A stretch of 64,000 bases of DNA from CBDBCU01 sp965242615 (GCA_965242615.1 CBDESR010000005.1:868001-932000); one strand, 5' to 3'; positions 1-8,967 are shown, numbered from the stretch's first letter. A program made the numbers and translations. The notes: generated by a model from the sequence alone, not told the origin.

Positions 1-1160
1 AAGCCCGACCCGTTCAAGGTGTGGGCCAGTTCCGGCCGCGCCCCGGCGGCCGGCCGGTAGCGGATGTTGGCTCGCCGCGCCTGAAAGTCGGTGCAGTTGG
101 AGCAGGAACTGACCTCCAGCCACTCGCCGCAGCCGGCAGCCCAGACTTCAATATCGTAGGTCATTGCCGAGGGAAAGGAGATGTCCCCGGCGCACAGCTG
201 CAACACCCGGTAGGGCAAGCCCAGCCGTTGGCACACCGTTTCGGCATCGGCGACCAGTCGCTCCAGTTCGGCGTCGGACTGCTCCGGGGCTACGAACTTA
301 TACATTTCCACCTTGTTGAACTGATGCACCCGCTTGATGCCCCGGGTGTCCCGGCCGGCGGCCGCCTTTTCCCGCCGGAAACAGGGCGTCTGCGCTACCA
401 AGTAGCGCGGCAGGGCATCGGCCGGCAGGATTTCGTCCCGATACATATTGGTTATTGGCACTTCGGCGGTGGGAATCAGCCACAGGTCATCCTCGGCGTC
501 GTGATACAGGTTGTCGGCGAACTTGGGCAAGTTGCCGGAACCCTCCATAATTTCCCGCCGCACCAGGATGGGCAGCGCCAGCTCGGTATAGCCGTGTTCC
601 CCGGTGTGCAGGTCGAGCATCCAGCTAATCAAAGCCCGCTCCAGCCGGGCCCCGTAGCCGGCCAAGGTATAGAACCGGCTGCCGGCCAGTTTGACGCCGC
701 GCTGAAAGTCAATGATGCCCAATTCCTCGGCCAAATCCCAATGCGGCTTGACCGGAAAGTCCGGGACGACCGGCTCGCCCCATTCCCGGACGATGACATT
801 CGCCGCGGCGGACAATCCTTCCGGGACGCCGGGCCGCGGCAAGTTGGGCAGTTCCAGCAGGATGGCGTTGACCTGCTCGCCCAGGTCTTTGCTTTCCTGC
901 TCCAAGGCGGCGATTTCCGGACCGATGGCGCGCATTTCGGATACGGTGTCGGGCGGCGCCTCCTGCCCGGCAGCCCGCAGCTGCCCGATTTCCCGGCTGA
1001 CCGCATTGCGCCGCGCCCGCAGTTCATCGCCCCGGCTGATGGCGACCCGGCGGCGGGCGTCGAGTTCCAGCAGTTCGTCGAGGGAATCCTCCTCGCCCCG
1101 CCGGGACAGGGCGGCGCGGACGGTGTCGGGGTCGCGGCGGATTAGTTCGATGGATAGCAT
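1..1160 (-). CDS. serS: Seryl-tRNA synthetase, 3' end cut by the window edge
   Basis: Class II synthetase that charges tRNA-Ser and, in selenoprotein-making cells, tRNA-Sec. About 386 residues are visible. Residues 25-110 are Arg/Glu/Ala-rich and fit the N-terminal coiled-coil arm that grips the tRNA long arm. The catalytic core follows: TAEVP near 231, motif 2 as FRREKAAAGRDTRG near 261 and VHQFNKVEMYKF after it. The visible part stops at LNGSG, the beginning of motif 3, so only some 30-40 residues should be missing. The ATG at 1160 gives the family-like start MLSIELIRRDPDTVR, with a weak AAGG upstream. It lies 27 bp behind the methyltransferase gene on the same strand, so it may be the last gene of the lysS-led transcript. 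Confidence 0.95.
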   Translation of the reverse strand, partial: MLSIELIRRDPDTVRAALSRRGEEDSLDELLELDARRRVAISRGDELRARRNAVSREIGQLRAAGQEAPPDTVSEMRAIGPEIAALEQESKDLGEQVNAILLELPNLPRPGVPEGLSAAANVIVREWGEPVVPDFPVKPHWDLAEELGIIDFQRGVKLAGSRFYTLAGYGARLERALISWMLDLHTGEHGYTELALPILVRREIMEGSGNLPKFADNLYHDAEDDLWLIPTAEVPITNMYRDEILPADALPRYLVAQTPCFRREKAAAGRDTRGIKRVHQFNKVEMYKFVAPEQSDAELERLVADAETVCQRLGLPYRVLQLCAGDISFPSAMTYDIEVWAAGCGEWLEVSSCSNCTDFQARRANIRYRPAAGARPELAHTLNGSG

Positions 1161-1187
1161 CGGATTTAACCTTGCCTAACTCTGGGA

Positions 1188-2942
1188 TTAAGATACCGCG
1201 CGATAGGCGGCTTCCATATCTGCCATATAGCCCGGTTCGCCTTGCGGCCGGCGGGTACGATTAGTGGCGGGCCGCTCGGCCGGGCGCGGCGGCAGGTCAA
1301 AACCCTGCCCGGTCAACAGCTGCGCGATGGTGCGGATTTGGATTTTGGGAAAGTCCCGCTGCCACAATTCCGAAGTATAAAACCCGGCGGCTAACGCTTC
1401 CCGTGTCATGGGCCGGGTCGGCGCCGCCAGGGTGATGAACAAGCCCATGGCCGCCTTTTCCCGTTCCACTACGCCGGCTAACTCCCGGACTTGGGCCACG
1501 GCCACGCTCCCGCCCTTGACTTGAATAACTATCTTGCGGGCCGCTTGGCGGGGGCCGTCGAGGAAGTAAATCAGCCCGTCAATGCCCCCGTCAGCGCCGC
1601 GCCGCCGTTCATTATTCCGCGGCTGCGCCCCCAGCAGGGACACCGCCCAATACTGGAACTGGAAGGGGTCTTGCGCCCACAAAGCCCGCGCGCCGCCAGT
1701 ATCCTGAGGTTCGCCAATGATGGCGTAGTCGGTCAGCGGCTCCAAGTCGAAATCGTCTTTCAACCGGTTTTTCAGCAAGGCAACGGCCAGATGGGTGAGG
1801 TCTATGCCAATCCACTGCCGGCCCAACTTTTGCGCTGCCGCTACCGCCGTACCGCAGCCGCAAAAGGGATCCAGCACCACATCGCCCGGATTGCTGCTGG
1901 TGTTGATTATCCGTTCCAGCAGTCCCACCGGCTTTTGCGTGGGATAGCCCAGCTTTTCCGCCGCGCTTTCCAGATACTTCACATCCTCGTCAATGCACTC
2001 TGGCGTACCATGCAAAACCCCTTGCGTATTGGGTTGATAAGCCCATATATCCTGATACGGTACGCCGGGGCCGACATACTGCTTATACATCGGCGGCCCT
2101 GCGCCCTCGGGCAATACAATCAAATCCTGGGCCAGCAAAGCGTCCAGTTGTTCCTGGCTGTTCATCCCGGCCCCGGCGTTGGGCAGAAAGGGCCGCAGCG
2201 ACCGGGGAATGGCCCAGTGCCGGTTGCGCAGCGTCGGGTCAAAGTCCTGCCAAGGCTGACCGCTGGCCCCGCCGCTCTGCCCCGGCCCGGTCAAATAATT
2301 GAGTTGATACCGCCCGCGCTCATCCGACCGGGTGAACCGGCTTTCGATATAGTTCCGGGCGTAAGGCCGGGTTCCCGGGTGGAAAGTAAATCGGCGGCCC
2401 TTGGTATAGAAAAGGATGGTGTCGTGAATTGGCCCGTATTGGAGGGTGGTATTGTTGTGGGCGCTGGTGCGCCGCCAGACGATTTCGCTGCGGAAATTTT
2501 CCCGACCGAACACTACATCCAGCGTCAACCGCAGGAAATGGCTGGCGGTTGGGTCGCAGTGCAGGTACAGGCTGCCGGTGGGTTTCAAGACCCGGCGCAG
2601 CTCCACCAGGCGGGGCGTCATCATCACCAGATAGGACAGCATATCGTTGCGGCCGACCCACCGCCGCAAGCCCGTCATCATCTCCTTGACCAGCGGCGGC
2701 ATCCGCGGACTGCCGATGATTTCCTCCTCGAAAGTCCGTTCCGTCTCCTGCGTCCATTCCCAGGTGTCGCTGAACGCCTTGAGTTGGGCCGGGGAGTCCG
2801 CGCCCGACCGGTCTTGAAACAGGACATTGTAGTCGGCTCGGGAGTTAAAGGGCGGGTCAAGGTAAATCAAATCCACCGATTCGTCGGGCAGGTAATCCCG
2901 CAGTACCGGCAGATTGTCGCCATAATAAAGGGTGTTGGGCAT
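1188..2942 (-). CDS. DNA methyltransferase fused to an Mrr-like endonuclease domain
   Basis: Predicted single-chain restriction-modification enzyme of 584 residues. The N-terminal 400 residues are an amino (N6-adenine or N4-cytosine) methyltransferase: the catalytic motif DPPF is at 29-32 and the AdoMet motif FCGCGTAVAAA comes later, near 360, the order of beta-class enzymes. The segment between them should hold target recognition. The C-terminal part, from about residue 430, carries GADGGIDG followed by KIVIQVKGG, the D...QxK signature of Mrr-type PD-(D/E)XK nucleases. SD GGGAGG stands 9 nt before the ATG. The gene sits behind a small nuclease gene and before serS. Family knowledge supports modification plus cleavage in one chain; the recognition site cannot be read from sequence. 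Confidence 0.88.
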   Translation of the reverse strand: MPNTLYYGDNLPVLRDYLPDESVDLIYLDPPFNSRADYNVLFQDRSGADSPAQLKAFSDTWEWTQETERTFEEEIIGSPRMPPLVKEMMTGLRRWVGRNDMLSYLVMMTPRLVELRRVLKPTGSLYLHCDPTASHFLRLTLDVVFGRENFRSEIVWRRTSAHNNTTLQYGPIHDTILFYTKGRRFTFHPGTRPYARNYIESRFTRSDERGRYQLNYLTGPGQSGGASGQPWQDFDPTLRNRHWAIPRSLRPFLPNAGAGMNSQEQLDALLAQDLIVLPEGAGPPMYKQYVGPGVPYQDIWAYQPNTQGVLHGTPECIDEDVKYLESAAEKLGYPTQKPVGLLERIINTSSNPGDVVLDPFCGCGTAVAAAQKLGRQWIGIDLTHLAVALLKNRLKDDFDLEPLTDYAIIGEPQDTGGARALWAQDPFQFQYWAVSLLGAQPRNNERRRGADGGIDGLIYFLDGPRQAARKIVIQVKGGSVAVAQVRELAGVVEREKAAMGLFITLAAPTRPMTREALAAGFYTSELWQRDFPKIQIRTIAQLLTGQGFDLPPRPAERPATNRTRRPQGEPGYMADMEAAYRAVS

Positions 2943-3007
2943 AGTTCATCCCTCCCGGAGTGAGACCGGGCTTTATTATAGCACTACGCCCCAATTTGCC
3001 GGGGTGG

Positions 3008-3520
3008 CTAGGCGGGCGGTTGGCTCTTGGGAAAGAGCTTGTCAATTAGCTGACCAACACCATCAACCGGCTCGAACTGACCCTTATTAAGCACACGCCG
3101 GTTTGCCCTGGGGGTCTTGACTCCCTGCGCGTTTGCCTTGGTGTGCTTACCCACTTTGTTGCCCAAGTCAGGCCGTTCACCGGGGTTTCCCCCGAAAAAC
3201 CGGTATTCCAGCCTTACCCGTCCGGCTTCATCTGCATAGGAAAGCCAGATGACACAACCGCCGGGTTTGTCTCCCAGCTTGGCGTTCACCCCTTGCGTGC
3301 TGGTCTTGGCATCCCAACGGGAACTCTTTAGTTGAATATGCCGGATTACTCCCGCACATTCCAAGACCAAGTCGTAGCCGGCATTGTCCACATCAGGCCG
3401 CATTACGGAAATCTGCTGCTTCTGAACCAGCCAAGACTCTTGCAAGAGTTCCGACAGGAACACGTACTCGGTCAATTTCTCTTGGTAACTGGATTCCAAG
3501 GAAGCCAAATCATCGGACAT
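3008..3520 (-). CDS. Small PD-(D/E)XK nuclease-like protein
   Basis: Protein of 170 residues with a probable restriction-type nuclease fold: an N-terminal helix with Glu (EYVFLSELL), then GYDLVLE, then IRHIQLKSS, matching the E...D...QxK layout of PD-(D/E)XK enzymes. No recognition or methylase domain is present. The SD AAGGAGGAG lies inside the last codons of lysS and the ATG is only 3 nt past the lysS stop, so translation is probably coupled. It is followed 65 bp later by the methyltransferase-endonuclease fusion, which suggests an accessory or second nuclease of the same defence module. The C-terminal third is Lys/Arg/Gly-rich and gives no further clue. Function is inferred from motif and context only. 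Confidence 0.7.
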   Translation of the reverse strand: MSDDLASLESSYQEKLTEYVFLSELLQESWLVQKQQISVMRPDVDNAGYDLVLECAGVIRHIQLKSSRWDAKTSTQGVNAKLGDKPGGCVIWLSYADEAGRVRLEYRFFGGNPGERPDLGNKVGKHTKANAQGVKTPRANRRVLNKGQFEPVDGVGQLIDKLFPKSQPPA

Positions 3521-3523
3521 ATC

Positions 3524-5053
3524 CTACTCCTCCTTATCCGAGTCATTGCCGCCGCTTACCACCCGCATTTGCGGGAATAGCAGCACGTCGCGGATGCTGC
3601 TTTGGCCGGTTAGGAGCATGGCCAGGCGGTCGATGCCGACGCCCAAGCCGCCGGTGGGGGGCATACCGTATTCCAGGGCGGTCAAAAAGTCGTCATCAAG
3701 GCGGTCAACTTCCTCATCTTGGAACCGTTGGCGGATGTTTTCCTGTTCCGCAAAGCGGGCGCGCTGTACGGCCGGGTCGTTGAGTTCGGTATAGGAATTG
3801 GCGATTTCCATACCGGCGGCAAAGGCTTCAAATCGCTCGACATAGCCGGGCTGATCCGGCTTCTCTTTAGCCAGAGGGGACATCACCGCCGGATAGTCCA
3901 GCAGAAAGGTGGGCTGAATCAAGGTCGGCTCAATGCAGGTGGAGACCAGTTTGTCAATGAGCCGGCCGCGGCTTTCCCGGGGACTGGCGTCCGGTATCAG
4001 GTTGGCGATGGCTTTGATAAAGGCGGCGTCAGCGTCCGGCGGGTAAGCGTCCAGGTCGATGCCGGTGCGCCGGTACAGTTCATCCTTTAGGGACAAGCGC
4101 GGCCACGGCGGGGTGAAGTCAATGATTTCATCGCCGTAGGGAATTGCCGTTGTCCCGCGCACTTCCTGGCCCACGCTGGAAATCATCTGCTCGACCATTG
4201 CCATCACATCGTTATAGTCGGCGTAGGCTTCGTAGCTTTCCAGCAGGGTGAATTCCGGGTTATGGTCCTGGTCGATGCCTTCGTTACGAAAGACCCGGCC
4301 CAGTTCGTACACCTTGTCGAAGCCGCCGACAATGAGGCGTTTCAGGTAAAGCTCGGTGGCGATGCGGAGATAGAGGCGTTGGTTCAGGGCGTTGTGGTGG
4401 GTGGCAAAGGGGCGGGCGTGGGCGCCGGCGGCCACCGGCACCAGGATGGGCGTATCCACTTCCAGAAAGCCCCGGGCGTCGAGGAAGCGGCGGATGCCGC
4501 TGATGACCCGGCTGCGTTGGGCAAAGGCGGTCATCACTTCCGGGTCGGCAATCAGGTCGAGGTAACGCTGGCGGTAGCGGATTTCCACATCCCGCAAGCC
4601 GTGCCACTTCTCCGGCAGCGGGCGCATCCCTTTGGACAGCAGGGTCAAGGAATGGGCGGCAATGGAAATCTGGCCGGTGCGGGTTCGCAGCATGGGCCCG
4701 GTTACGCCGAGGAAATCGCCCAAGTCGAGATCTTTCAGCAGTTCGTAGGCGTCGCCCAGGACATTCTGGCGCAGCATCGCTTGGACGGCGCCGGAGCCGT
4801 CGCGCAGGTCGAGAAAGGCGGCGCGGCCCATCACCCGCATGGCGGTAATGCGGCCGGCTAAGGAGTGTTCCGGGCCTTGGGGTTCGGCGCCGGCGTCCGT
4901 GGCCGCCGTTTCCGCCGCTGCAAAGTCAGCCATCGCGGTGGCGGCGTCCGCGGTGCGGTGGAAACGGGGCGGGTAGGGGTCGATGCCCCGTTCCCGCAGG
5001 CGGTTTAACTTGGTTTGGCGGCTGTGGAGCAGCCCATCCTCGCGTTCCGGCAT
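3524..5053 (-). CDS. lysS: Lysyl-tRNA synthetase, class II
   Basis: Charges tRNA-Lys in the cytoplasm. The 509-residue product has the class II LysRS layout: an N-terminal OB-fold anticodon-binding domain (about 55-160, with GRITAMRVMGRAAFLDLRDG), then the catalytic core with RYRQRYLDL, motif 2 as FRNEGIDQDHNPEFTLLE and motif 3 as GLGVGIDRLAMLLTG near the C-terminus. I take the ATG at 5053 (MPEREDGLL) rather than the upstream in-frame start at 5122, because the extra 23 residues are Pro/Arg-rich and unlike the family. A dispersed repeat begins 56 bp upstream. It is the first gene of a minus-strand block continuing into a nuclease, a methyltransferase and serS. Confidence 0.95.
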   Translation of the reverse strand: MPEREDGLLHSRQTKLNRLRERGIDPYPPRFHRTADAATAMADFAAAETAATDAGAEPQGPEHSLAGRITAMRVMGRAAFLDLRDGSGAVQAMLRQNVLGDAYELLKDLDLGDFLGVTGPMLRTRTGQISIAAHSLTLLSKGMRPLPEKWHGLRDVEIRYRQRYLDLIADPEVMTAFAQRSRVISGIRRFLDARGFLEVDTPILVPVAAGAHARPFATHHNALNQRLYLRIATELYLKRLIVGGFDKVYELGRVFRNEGIDQDHNPEFTLLESYEAYADYNDVMAMVEQMISSVGQEVRGTTAIPYGDEIIDFTPPWPRLSLKDELYRRTGIDLDAYPPDADAAFIKAIANLIPDASPRESRGRLIDKLVSTCIEPTLIQPTFLLDYPAVMSPLAKEKPDQPGYVERFEAFAAGMEIANSYTELNDPAVQRARFAEQENIRQRFQDEEVDRLDDDFLTALEYGMPPTGGLGVGIDRLAMLLTGQSSIRDVLLFPQMRVVSGGNDSDKEE

Positions 5054-5108
5054 AGTGGCAGAGATTTTAGCCGCCGGGGGCGGGAGTTGTAAAGCGGGGC
5101 GACGGTTA

Positions 5109-5243
5109 GGTATTCTCAACACGTGTTGGCATAGGTTAAATCAGGGAAAAATCGCCCCGAGCAGAAAGGGATTCCTATTGATTTTCTGGCGCTGCTTTGG
5201 CTCCTACAAGGCCGTTTTTAGCTCGGTTGCCACAATCTTTACC
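5109..5243. repeat. MITE-like repeat, degenerate copy
   Basis: Starts with GGTATTCTCAACACGTG, identical to the terminal repeat of the intact element at 41189-41328. Its interior (ATCGCCCCGAGC, GGGATTCCTATTGATT, GCTGCTTTGG) matches the reverse complement of that element with scattered changes and small indels. The right end (TTGCCACAATCTTTACC) is a decayed version of the other terminal repeat. It carries no ORF of its own and lies in the lysS upstream region, where it may add or move promoter signals. Confidence 0.8.
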
Positions 5244-5549
5244 TTCAACTGGTCGGCCAGTTCTTGGAACCGGCGCCCATAGACGCCGCCCGCCCCACTT
5301 GTGCCAGGTTTGTCCGCCACAACCGGAACACCGCTCTGGCGCGTCCCTACCCTTGGGACTTGCAAAAGTCACCCATCAGGACATATAGTATCGTCAGGAC
5401 GGTGTGGATCCAGAATACCCCAGACTCCTTTGGGCAAGCAGGCTTAACTATGGGGCAGAGACGAATTCCCGTTATAAAGTCTTTCCTGCCTTTTTATTTC
5501 ACACCAAGCGTTCAAGTGTTTAAACCGTCAACCGAGAGGGTTTGCCCTT
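5244..5549. other. Intergenic stretch, nothing recognised
   Basis: About 300 bp between the degenerate repeat and the oxidoreductase gene. Apart from AGAGGG just before the next ATG I see no gene, strong hairpin or RNA. It must contain at least the oxidoreductase promoter. Confidence 0.5.
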
Positions 5550-6581
5550 ATGAAAGCCGTTTATTTCAATCAGCCGGGCGGGCCGGAGGTTTTGACTTAC
5601 GGCGATTTGCCGGAGCCGGAACCGGGGCCGGGCGAAGTTATGCTGCGGGTTCACGCCAGCGCGCTGAACCGGGCCGATTTGGGCCTGCTGCGCCGCGGCC
5701 GCAGTTCCTACCCCCATATCCCCGGTATGGACATTGCCGGCGAAGTGGCCGGGCTGAGCCCGGAAGCGGCGGCCGCCGGCCAATGGCAAGTAGGCGACCG
5801 GGTGCTGCTGGAGAACCGGGTCAAGTGCGAAATCTGCGACAACTGCATTGCCGGCATCGACCAGTATTGCCGCAATCAAAAGCGGTTGGGCGTTGACCTC
5901 GATGGCGGCCATGCCGAATATGTGGTCGCACCGGCGGTGAATGTCTATAAAATCCCGGACACGATGTCCTTTACCGAAGCCGCCGCCCTGCCTTTGGCCG
6001 GCCATACCGCTTGGCAGTGTATGGTGGTGCAGGGGCAAGTGCAGCCTTGGGATGATGTGCTGGTTCACGCCGCCGGCAGCGGCGTCGGCAGTATGGCGAT
6101 ACAGATTGCCCGGATGGTAGGGGCGCGGGTCATCACCACCGCCGGCAGCGACTGGAAACTGGAAAAGGCTAAAGAGTGGGGCGCGTGGGCCGGCATTAAC
6201 TACCGGGAAACGGACAGCCTCAGCCAACGGGTGATGGAACTGACGGACGGCCAGGGCGTTGACCTGGTGTTCGATGTGGTGGGCGCGGATGTGTGGGATG
6301 AAAGTATGCGCTGCCTGAAACCCGGCGGCCGTCTGGTGATTACCGGGGTTACTTCCGGGGCGCAGACGATGATGGATTTGTCTATTCTGCAAGGGCGGCC
6401 GCTGCATCTGATGGGCAGCGGCGGCCGTACCCGCCGCAGTTTTGGCGACCTGATGAAAATGGTCAATCAAGGGGAACTGCGCGGCATCGTCGGCCAGACT
6501 TTCCCCCTACCGGAAGTGGCGGCAGCGCACCGGGTAATGGCGTCCCGGGACTTTTACGGCAAGCTGGTGATTGAGCATTAG
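5550..6581 (+). CDS. Zinc-type alcohol dehydrogenase/quinone oxidoreductase family protein
   Basis: Cytoplasmic NAD(P)H-dependent MDR-family oxidoreductase of 343 residues. The N-terminal GroES-like domain is followed by a Rossmann domain with GSGVGSMAIQIARMVGA near 174. The structural zinc site is intact (CEICDNCIAGIDQYC, spacing C-x2-C-x2-C-x7-C near 95). The usual catalytic zinc ligands are not seen: the position near 40 reads NRADL instead of Cys-x-Thr/Ser-Asp, and GHE is replaced by GMDIAGE. By family knowledge this fits a quinone reductase-like or crotonyl-CoA reductase-like activity better than a true zinc alcohol dehydrogenase. SD AGAGGG precedes the ATG. It appears to be transcribed alone or with the next small gene. 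Confidence 0.85.
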   Translation: MKAVYFNQPGGPEVLTYGDLPEPEPGPGEVMLRVHASALNRADLGLLRRGRSSYPHIPGMDIAGEVAGLSPEAAAAGQWQVGDRVLLENRVKCEICDNCIAGIDQYCRNQKRLGVDLDGGHAEYVVAPAVNVYKIPDTMSFTEAAALPLAGHTAWQCMVVQGQVQPWDDVLVHAAGSGVGSMAIQIARMVGARVITTAGSDWKLEKAKEWGAWAGINYRETDSLSQRVMELTDGQGVDLVFDVVGADVWDESMRCLKPGGRLVITGVTSGAQTMMDLSILQGRPLHLMGSGGRTRRSFGDLMKMVNQGELRGIVGQTFPLPEVAAAHRVMASRDFYGKLVIEH

Positions 6582-6633
6582 GTTGCTTTTACGCTAAAAT
6601 GCCCCCATTCCCCAACAACAAGGAGTAACCCGG

Positions 6634-7059
6634 TTGACTGCCCACGCTGAACCCGCCGAACCCTATCTCAAATATGCCTTGTTCTGCAAGGACACGGAGA
6701 CCGATGACGCGGACGACCTGACCTTTCGCGGCGTCATCGACTTGGTGGAACTGCCGCCGCCGTCCGAACCGCCCGGCCCGGATTCCCCGGTATTGGCGCA
6801 GTTGGATGTGAACTTGGCGTTCTGCATTGCCGGGGCATCCCCGGGCCGCCACCATTTGATGGTAGGCATCAAAGCCCCGGGCATTCCTCTGGACATCCCG
6901 CCGGCCCAAACTATCGACTGGGAGGCGGGTATCCTCTTTCAGCGGTGGATAAAAGCGTTTCGCATCCCGGTACAGCGAGGCGGCCTGCATACCGCGGCCA
7001 TTATGCTGGACGGCGCGCCATTGGGCGAAGCCAGTTTCCTGGTGCGTTTTGCCCAATAG
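6634..7059 (+). CDS. DUF6941-like hypothetical protein
   Basis: A 141-residue soluble protein. TTG start preceded by AAGGAG with 7 nt spacing, which fixes the start. The pattern YALFCKDTETDD...LTFRGVIDLVELP followed by a beta-rich core (VNLAFCIAGASPGRHHLMVGI) and a C-terminal AIMLDGAPLGEASFLV resembles the small DUF6941 family, whose function is unknown. No signal peptide, membrane segment or catalytic motif is visible. It lies 52 bp after the oxidoreductase and converges with the MFS gene pair. Confidence 0.65.
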   Translation: MTAHAEPAEPYLKYALFCKDTETDDADDLTFRGVIDLVELPPPSEPPGPDSPVLAQLDVNLAFCIAGASPGRHHLMVGIKAPGIPLDIPPAQTIDWEAGILFQRWIKAFRIPVQRGGLHTAAIMLDGAPLGEASFLVRFAQ

Positions 7060-7161
7060 TCCCGGGCTTGCCAACCCCGCCCGTCCATAGGGTCCATTTG
7101 CTTGCGCTGGATTCATCCGGCAACAAGTTTAAGATGGGCGGAAATAAACCTGCAATTCTTG

Positions 7162-7404
7162 CTACCCCCGCCCCCAACGCCAGTAAAAAACCAGCAATCC
7201 CAACGGCATCGCCACCACCAGCGCGCCCACTACGACCACCACCGTCCACGGCCCCAGCCCAATCAAATGCGCCAACTGCCCTTGCAGCCACTCCAGAAAG
7301 GCCGCATCCGGTATCTCATCATGATGCCGCCCCATCGCCAGCAAACCGGCCGCAAAGACCGCCGCCGCGCCATCCGCCAGTCCGAACCAGCCCAAGCCCG
7401 GCAT
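7162..7404 (-). CDS. Small two-helix membrane protein
   Basis: Eighty residues with two predicted membrane helices, around 5-25 (Ala/Gly-rich) and 50-72 (WTVVVVVGALVVAMPLGLLVFYW), joined by a short acidic loop with HHDEIPDAAFLEWLQ. It begins 15 bp after the MFS stop on the same strand with GGGAG at suitable spacing, so it is probably cotranscribed with the transporter. I do not recognise the family; an accessory subunit is only a guess. Confidence 0.55.
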   Translation of the reverse strand: MPGLGWFGLADGAAAVFAAGLLAMGRHHDEIPDAAFLEWLQGQLAHLIGLGPWTVVVVVGALVVAMPLGLLVFYWRWGRG

Positions 7405-7419
7405 ACCCGCGCCCGCTCC

Positions 7420-8862
7420 CTAATCCCCGGCCGCCGCAGTTGCCGCCGCCGGCTCCTCTACTGCCGGCTGATACCGCGCCGAATATCGCCGTTCCTTAAT
7501 CGAAAAGGCGAACAGCGACGCCGGAAACAGCAGCAGTCCCGCAATCAAAAAGGGAATGGTATAAGAACCCGTCCAGTCAAAGAGCAGCCCCGCCAGCCAG
7601 ATGCTCAACCCGCTCCCGACCGCGTGGACCAGAAATGCCACCCCCGAAATCGTCCCCAAGGCCCGCAGCCCGTACACATCCGCAATCAACGCCGTCGTCA
7701 GCGGCGCCGTTGCAATCCACGAAATCCCGGCTACTACCGCAAACACCAGCAGCGCCGGCGTCCCCCAGCCCATCAGTTCCACCCCGGCCAGCAGCGCCAT
7801 ATACGCCGTCCCCCGCACAAAATAGACCAACCCCAGCATATTCTTGCGGCTGAACCGGTCCGACAAGATGCCCGCCCCAATGCTGCCGACAATGTTCAGT
7901 CCCATCATCAGCCCGAAAATCAGCGCCGCCGACTGCTCCGGCACCCCCAGGGAATGGGCAAAAGGCACAAAATGGATGGACAGCACCGCCGTAGTGTACC
8001 CGCAGGCAAAATAGGCAATGGTCATCTGCCAGATCGGCATTGATTGGAACGACCGCCGCCAGCTGTCCGTATCCAGAACTCCCGGCCGCCGTTCTTGCCG
8101 GGCCGTCCCGCTGCTCCCGGTTGCCGGCGTCGCCGCCCCGTCCGGTCGCAATCCCAAATCCGCCAGCGTCACCTCTCCATCCGGCCGCAATCCCAAATCT
8201 GACGGATTATTCCGCAGAAACAAAAATGCCAGCGGCGCCGCCAGCAGCAGTACCATCAACCCGAAAGCCACCCAGGTAATCCGCCAGTTCGTGGCTTGCA
8301 ACAGGTACATCCCGAACGGCACCAGCAGCAGACCGCCGGCCGAAAGCCCGGCTGCATTCAGCCCTACCACCGTAGCCCGCCGCTGCCGAAACCACCGCGA
8401 CAGCAACGCCCCGGTATTGTTCAGCGACATCCCGCTCAACGCCACCGACGACACAAACCCGAACATAAAAATCAGAAACAGCAGGTGGAAAGTCAGGCTC
8501 AAAACCACCGTGGCCAGCCCGAACACCACCAGGCTGGATACAATCACCCGCCGCCCGCCGAACCGGTCCAGCAGCCGCCCCATAAAGGGCTGCGTCAACC
8601 CGTTCACCAGAAACCCCAAGGCCGCCGCCAGGGAAATCGTCCCCCGGTTCCAATCAAACTCCTCGCTCATCGGCAGCACGAAAATCCCGAAACTGTTCCG
8701 CGCCCCATTCGTAACAAAGGCCACGAAAATACAGGTGGCGACGATATACCACCCATAGAAAATCGGCCGCGGCGTCCCGCCGGACAGCTGCTCCGACCCC
8801 GCCGACCGCTGCTCGGCTCCCGTCGCCGGTTGCTCGGCTCTCTGCTGACCGCTGCTAACCAT
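7420..8862 (-). CDS. MFS transporter, monocarboxylate-porter type
   Basis: A 480-residue inner-membrane permease with twelve predicted helices in two halves. YGWYIV at the start of helix 1, the first-loop motif NGLTQPFMGRLLDRFGGRR and GAGILSDRFSRKNMLG between helices 8 and 9 are typical of MFS monocarboxylate/oxalate-type porters. The ATG at 8862 is chosen because the 61 upstream codons are unlike a transporter N-terminus. The hydrophilic N-terminus (about 30 residues) is Gln/Glu/Ser-rich. The central loop between helices 6 and 7 contains a short tandem duplication of the peptide DLGLRPDG. Substrate is unknown; an organic acid would fit the catabolic neighbours. Confidence 0.88.
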   Translation of the reverse strand: MVSSGQQRAEQPATGAEQRSAGSEQLSGGTPRPIFYGWYIVATCIFVAFVTNGARNSFGIFVLPMSEEFDWNRGTISLAAALGFLVNGLTQPFMGRLLDRFGGRRVIVSSLVVFGLATVVLSLTFHLLFLIFMFGFVSSVALSGMSLNNTGALLSRWFRQRRATVVGLNAAGLSAGGLLLVPFGMYLLQATNWRITWVAFGLMVLLLAAPLAFLFLRNNPSDLGLRPDGEVTLADLGLRPDGAATPATGSSGTARQERRPGVLDTDSWRRSFQSMPIWQMTIAYFACGYTTAVLSIHFVPFAHSLGVPEQSAALIFGLMMGLNIVGSIGAGILSDRFSRKNMLGLVYFVRGTAYMALLAGVELMGWGTPALLVFAVVAGISWIATAPLTTALIADVYGLRALGTISGVAFLVHAVGSGLSIWLAGLLFDWTGSYTIPFLIAGLLLFPASLFAFSIKERRYSARYQPAVEEPAAATAAAGD

Positions 8863-8967
8863 CAACCCCCCTGCTGACTGCTTGCCGGGGAAAATACCGC
8901 CCCCACTATACACCCCCAACGCCCGAATAGTAACCCCTGTTACTTGGATAATTCCCCACTGTAAATA

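Noticed and set aside
21..1145. Long plus-strand open frame opposite serS
   Set aside because: It is the complement of a clear SerRS gene; Gly/Pro/Gln/Arg-rich product with no homology pattern. High GC keeps many antisense frames open in this window.
1491..2963. 490-codon plus-strand frame opposite the methyltransferase
   Set aside because: Antisense to DPPF and FCGCG motifs of a recognised methyltransferase; product is low-complexity.
4262..4861. 199-codon plus-strand frame in lysS
   Set aside because: Antisense shadow; LysRS motifs lie on the minus strand.
5520..6470. 316-codon minus-strand frame opposite the oxidoreductase
   Set aside because: Antisense shadow; His/Pro/Gln-rich product and no SD; the plus-strand gene has all MDR motifs.
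7102..8043. 313-codon plus-strand frame
   Set aside because: Arg/Gln/Pro/His-rich antisense shadow of the MFS gene and its small partner.
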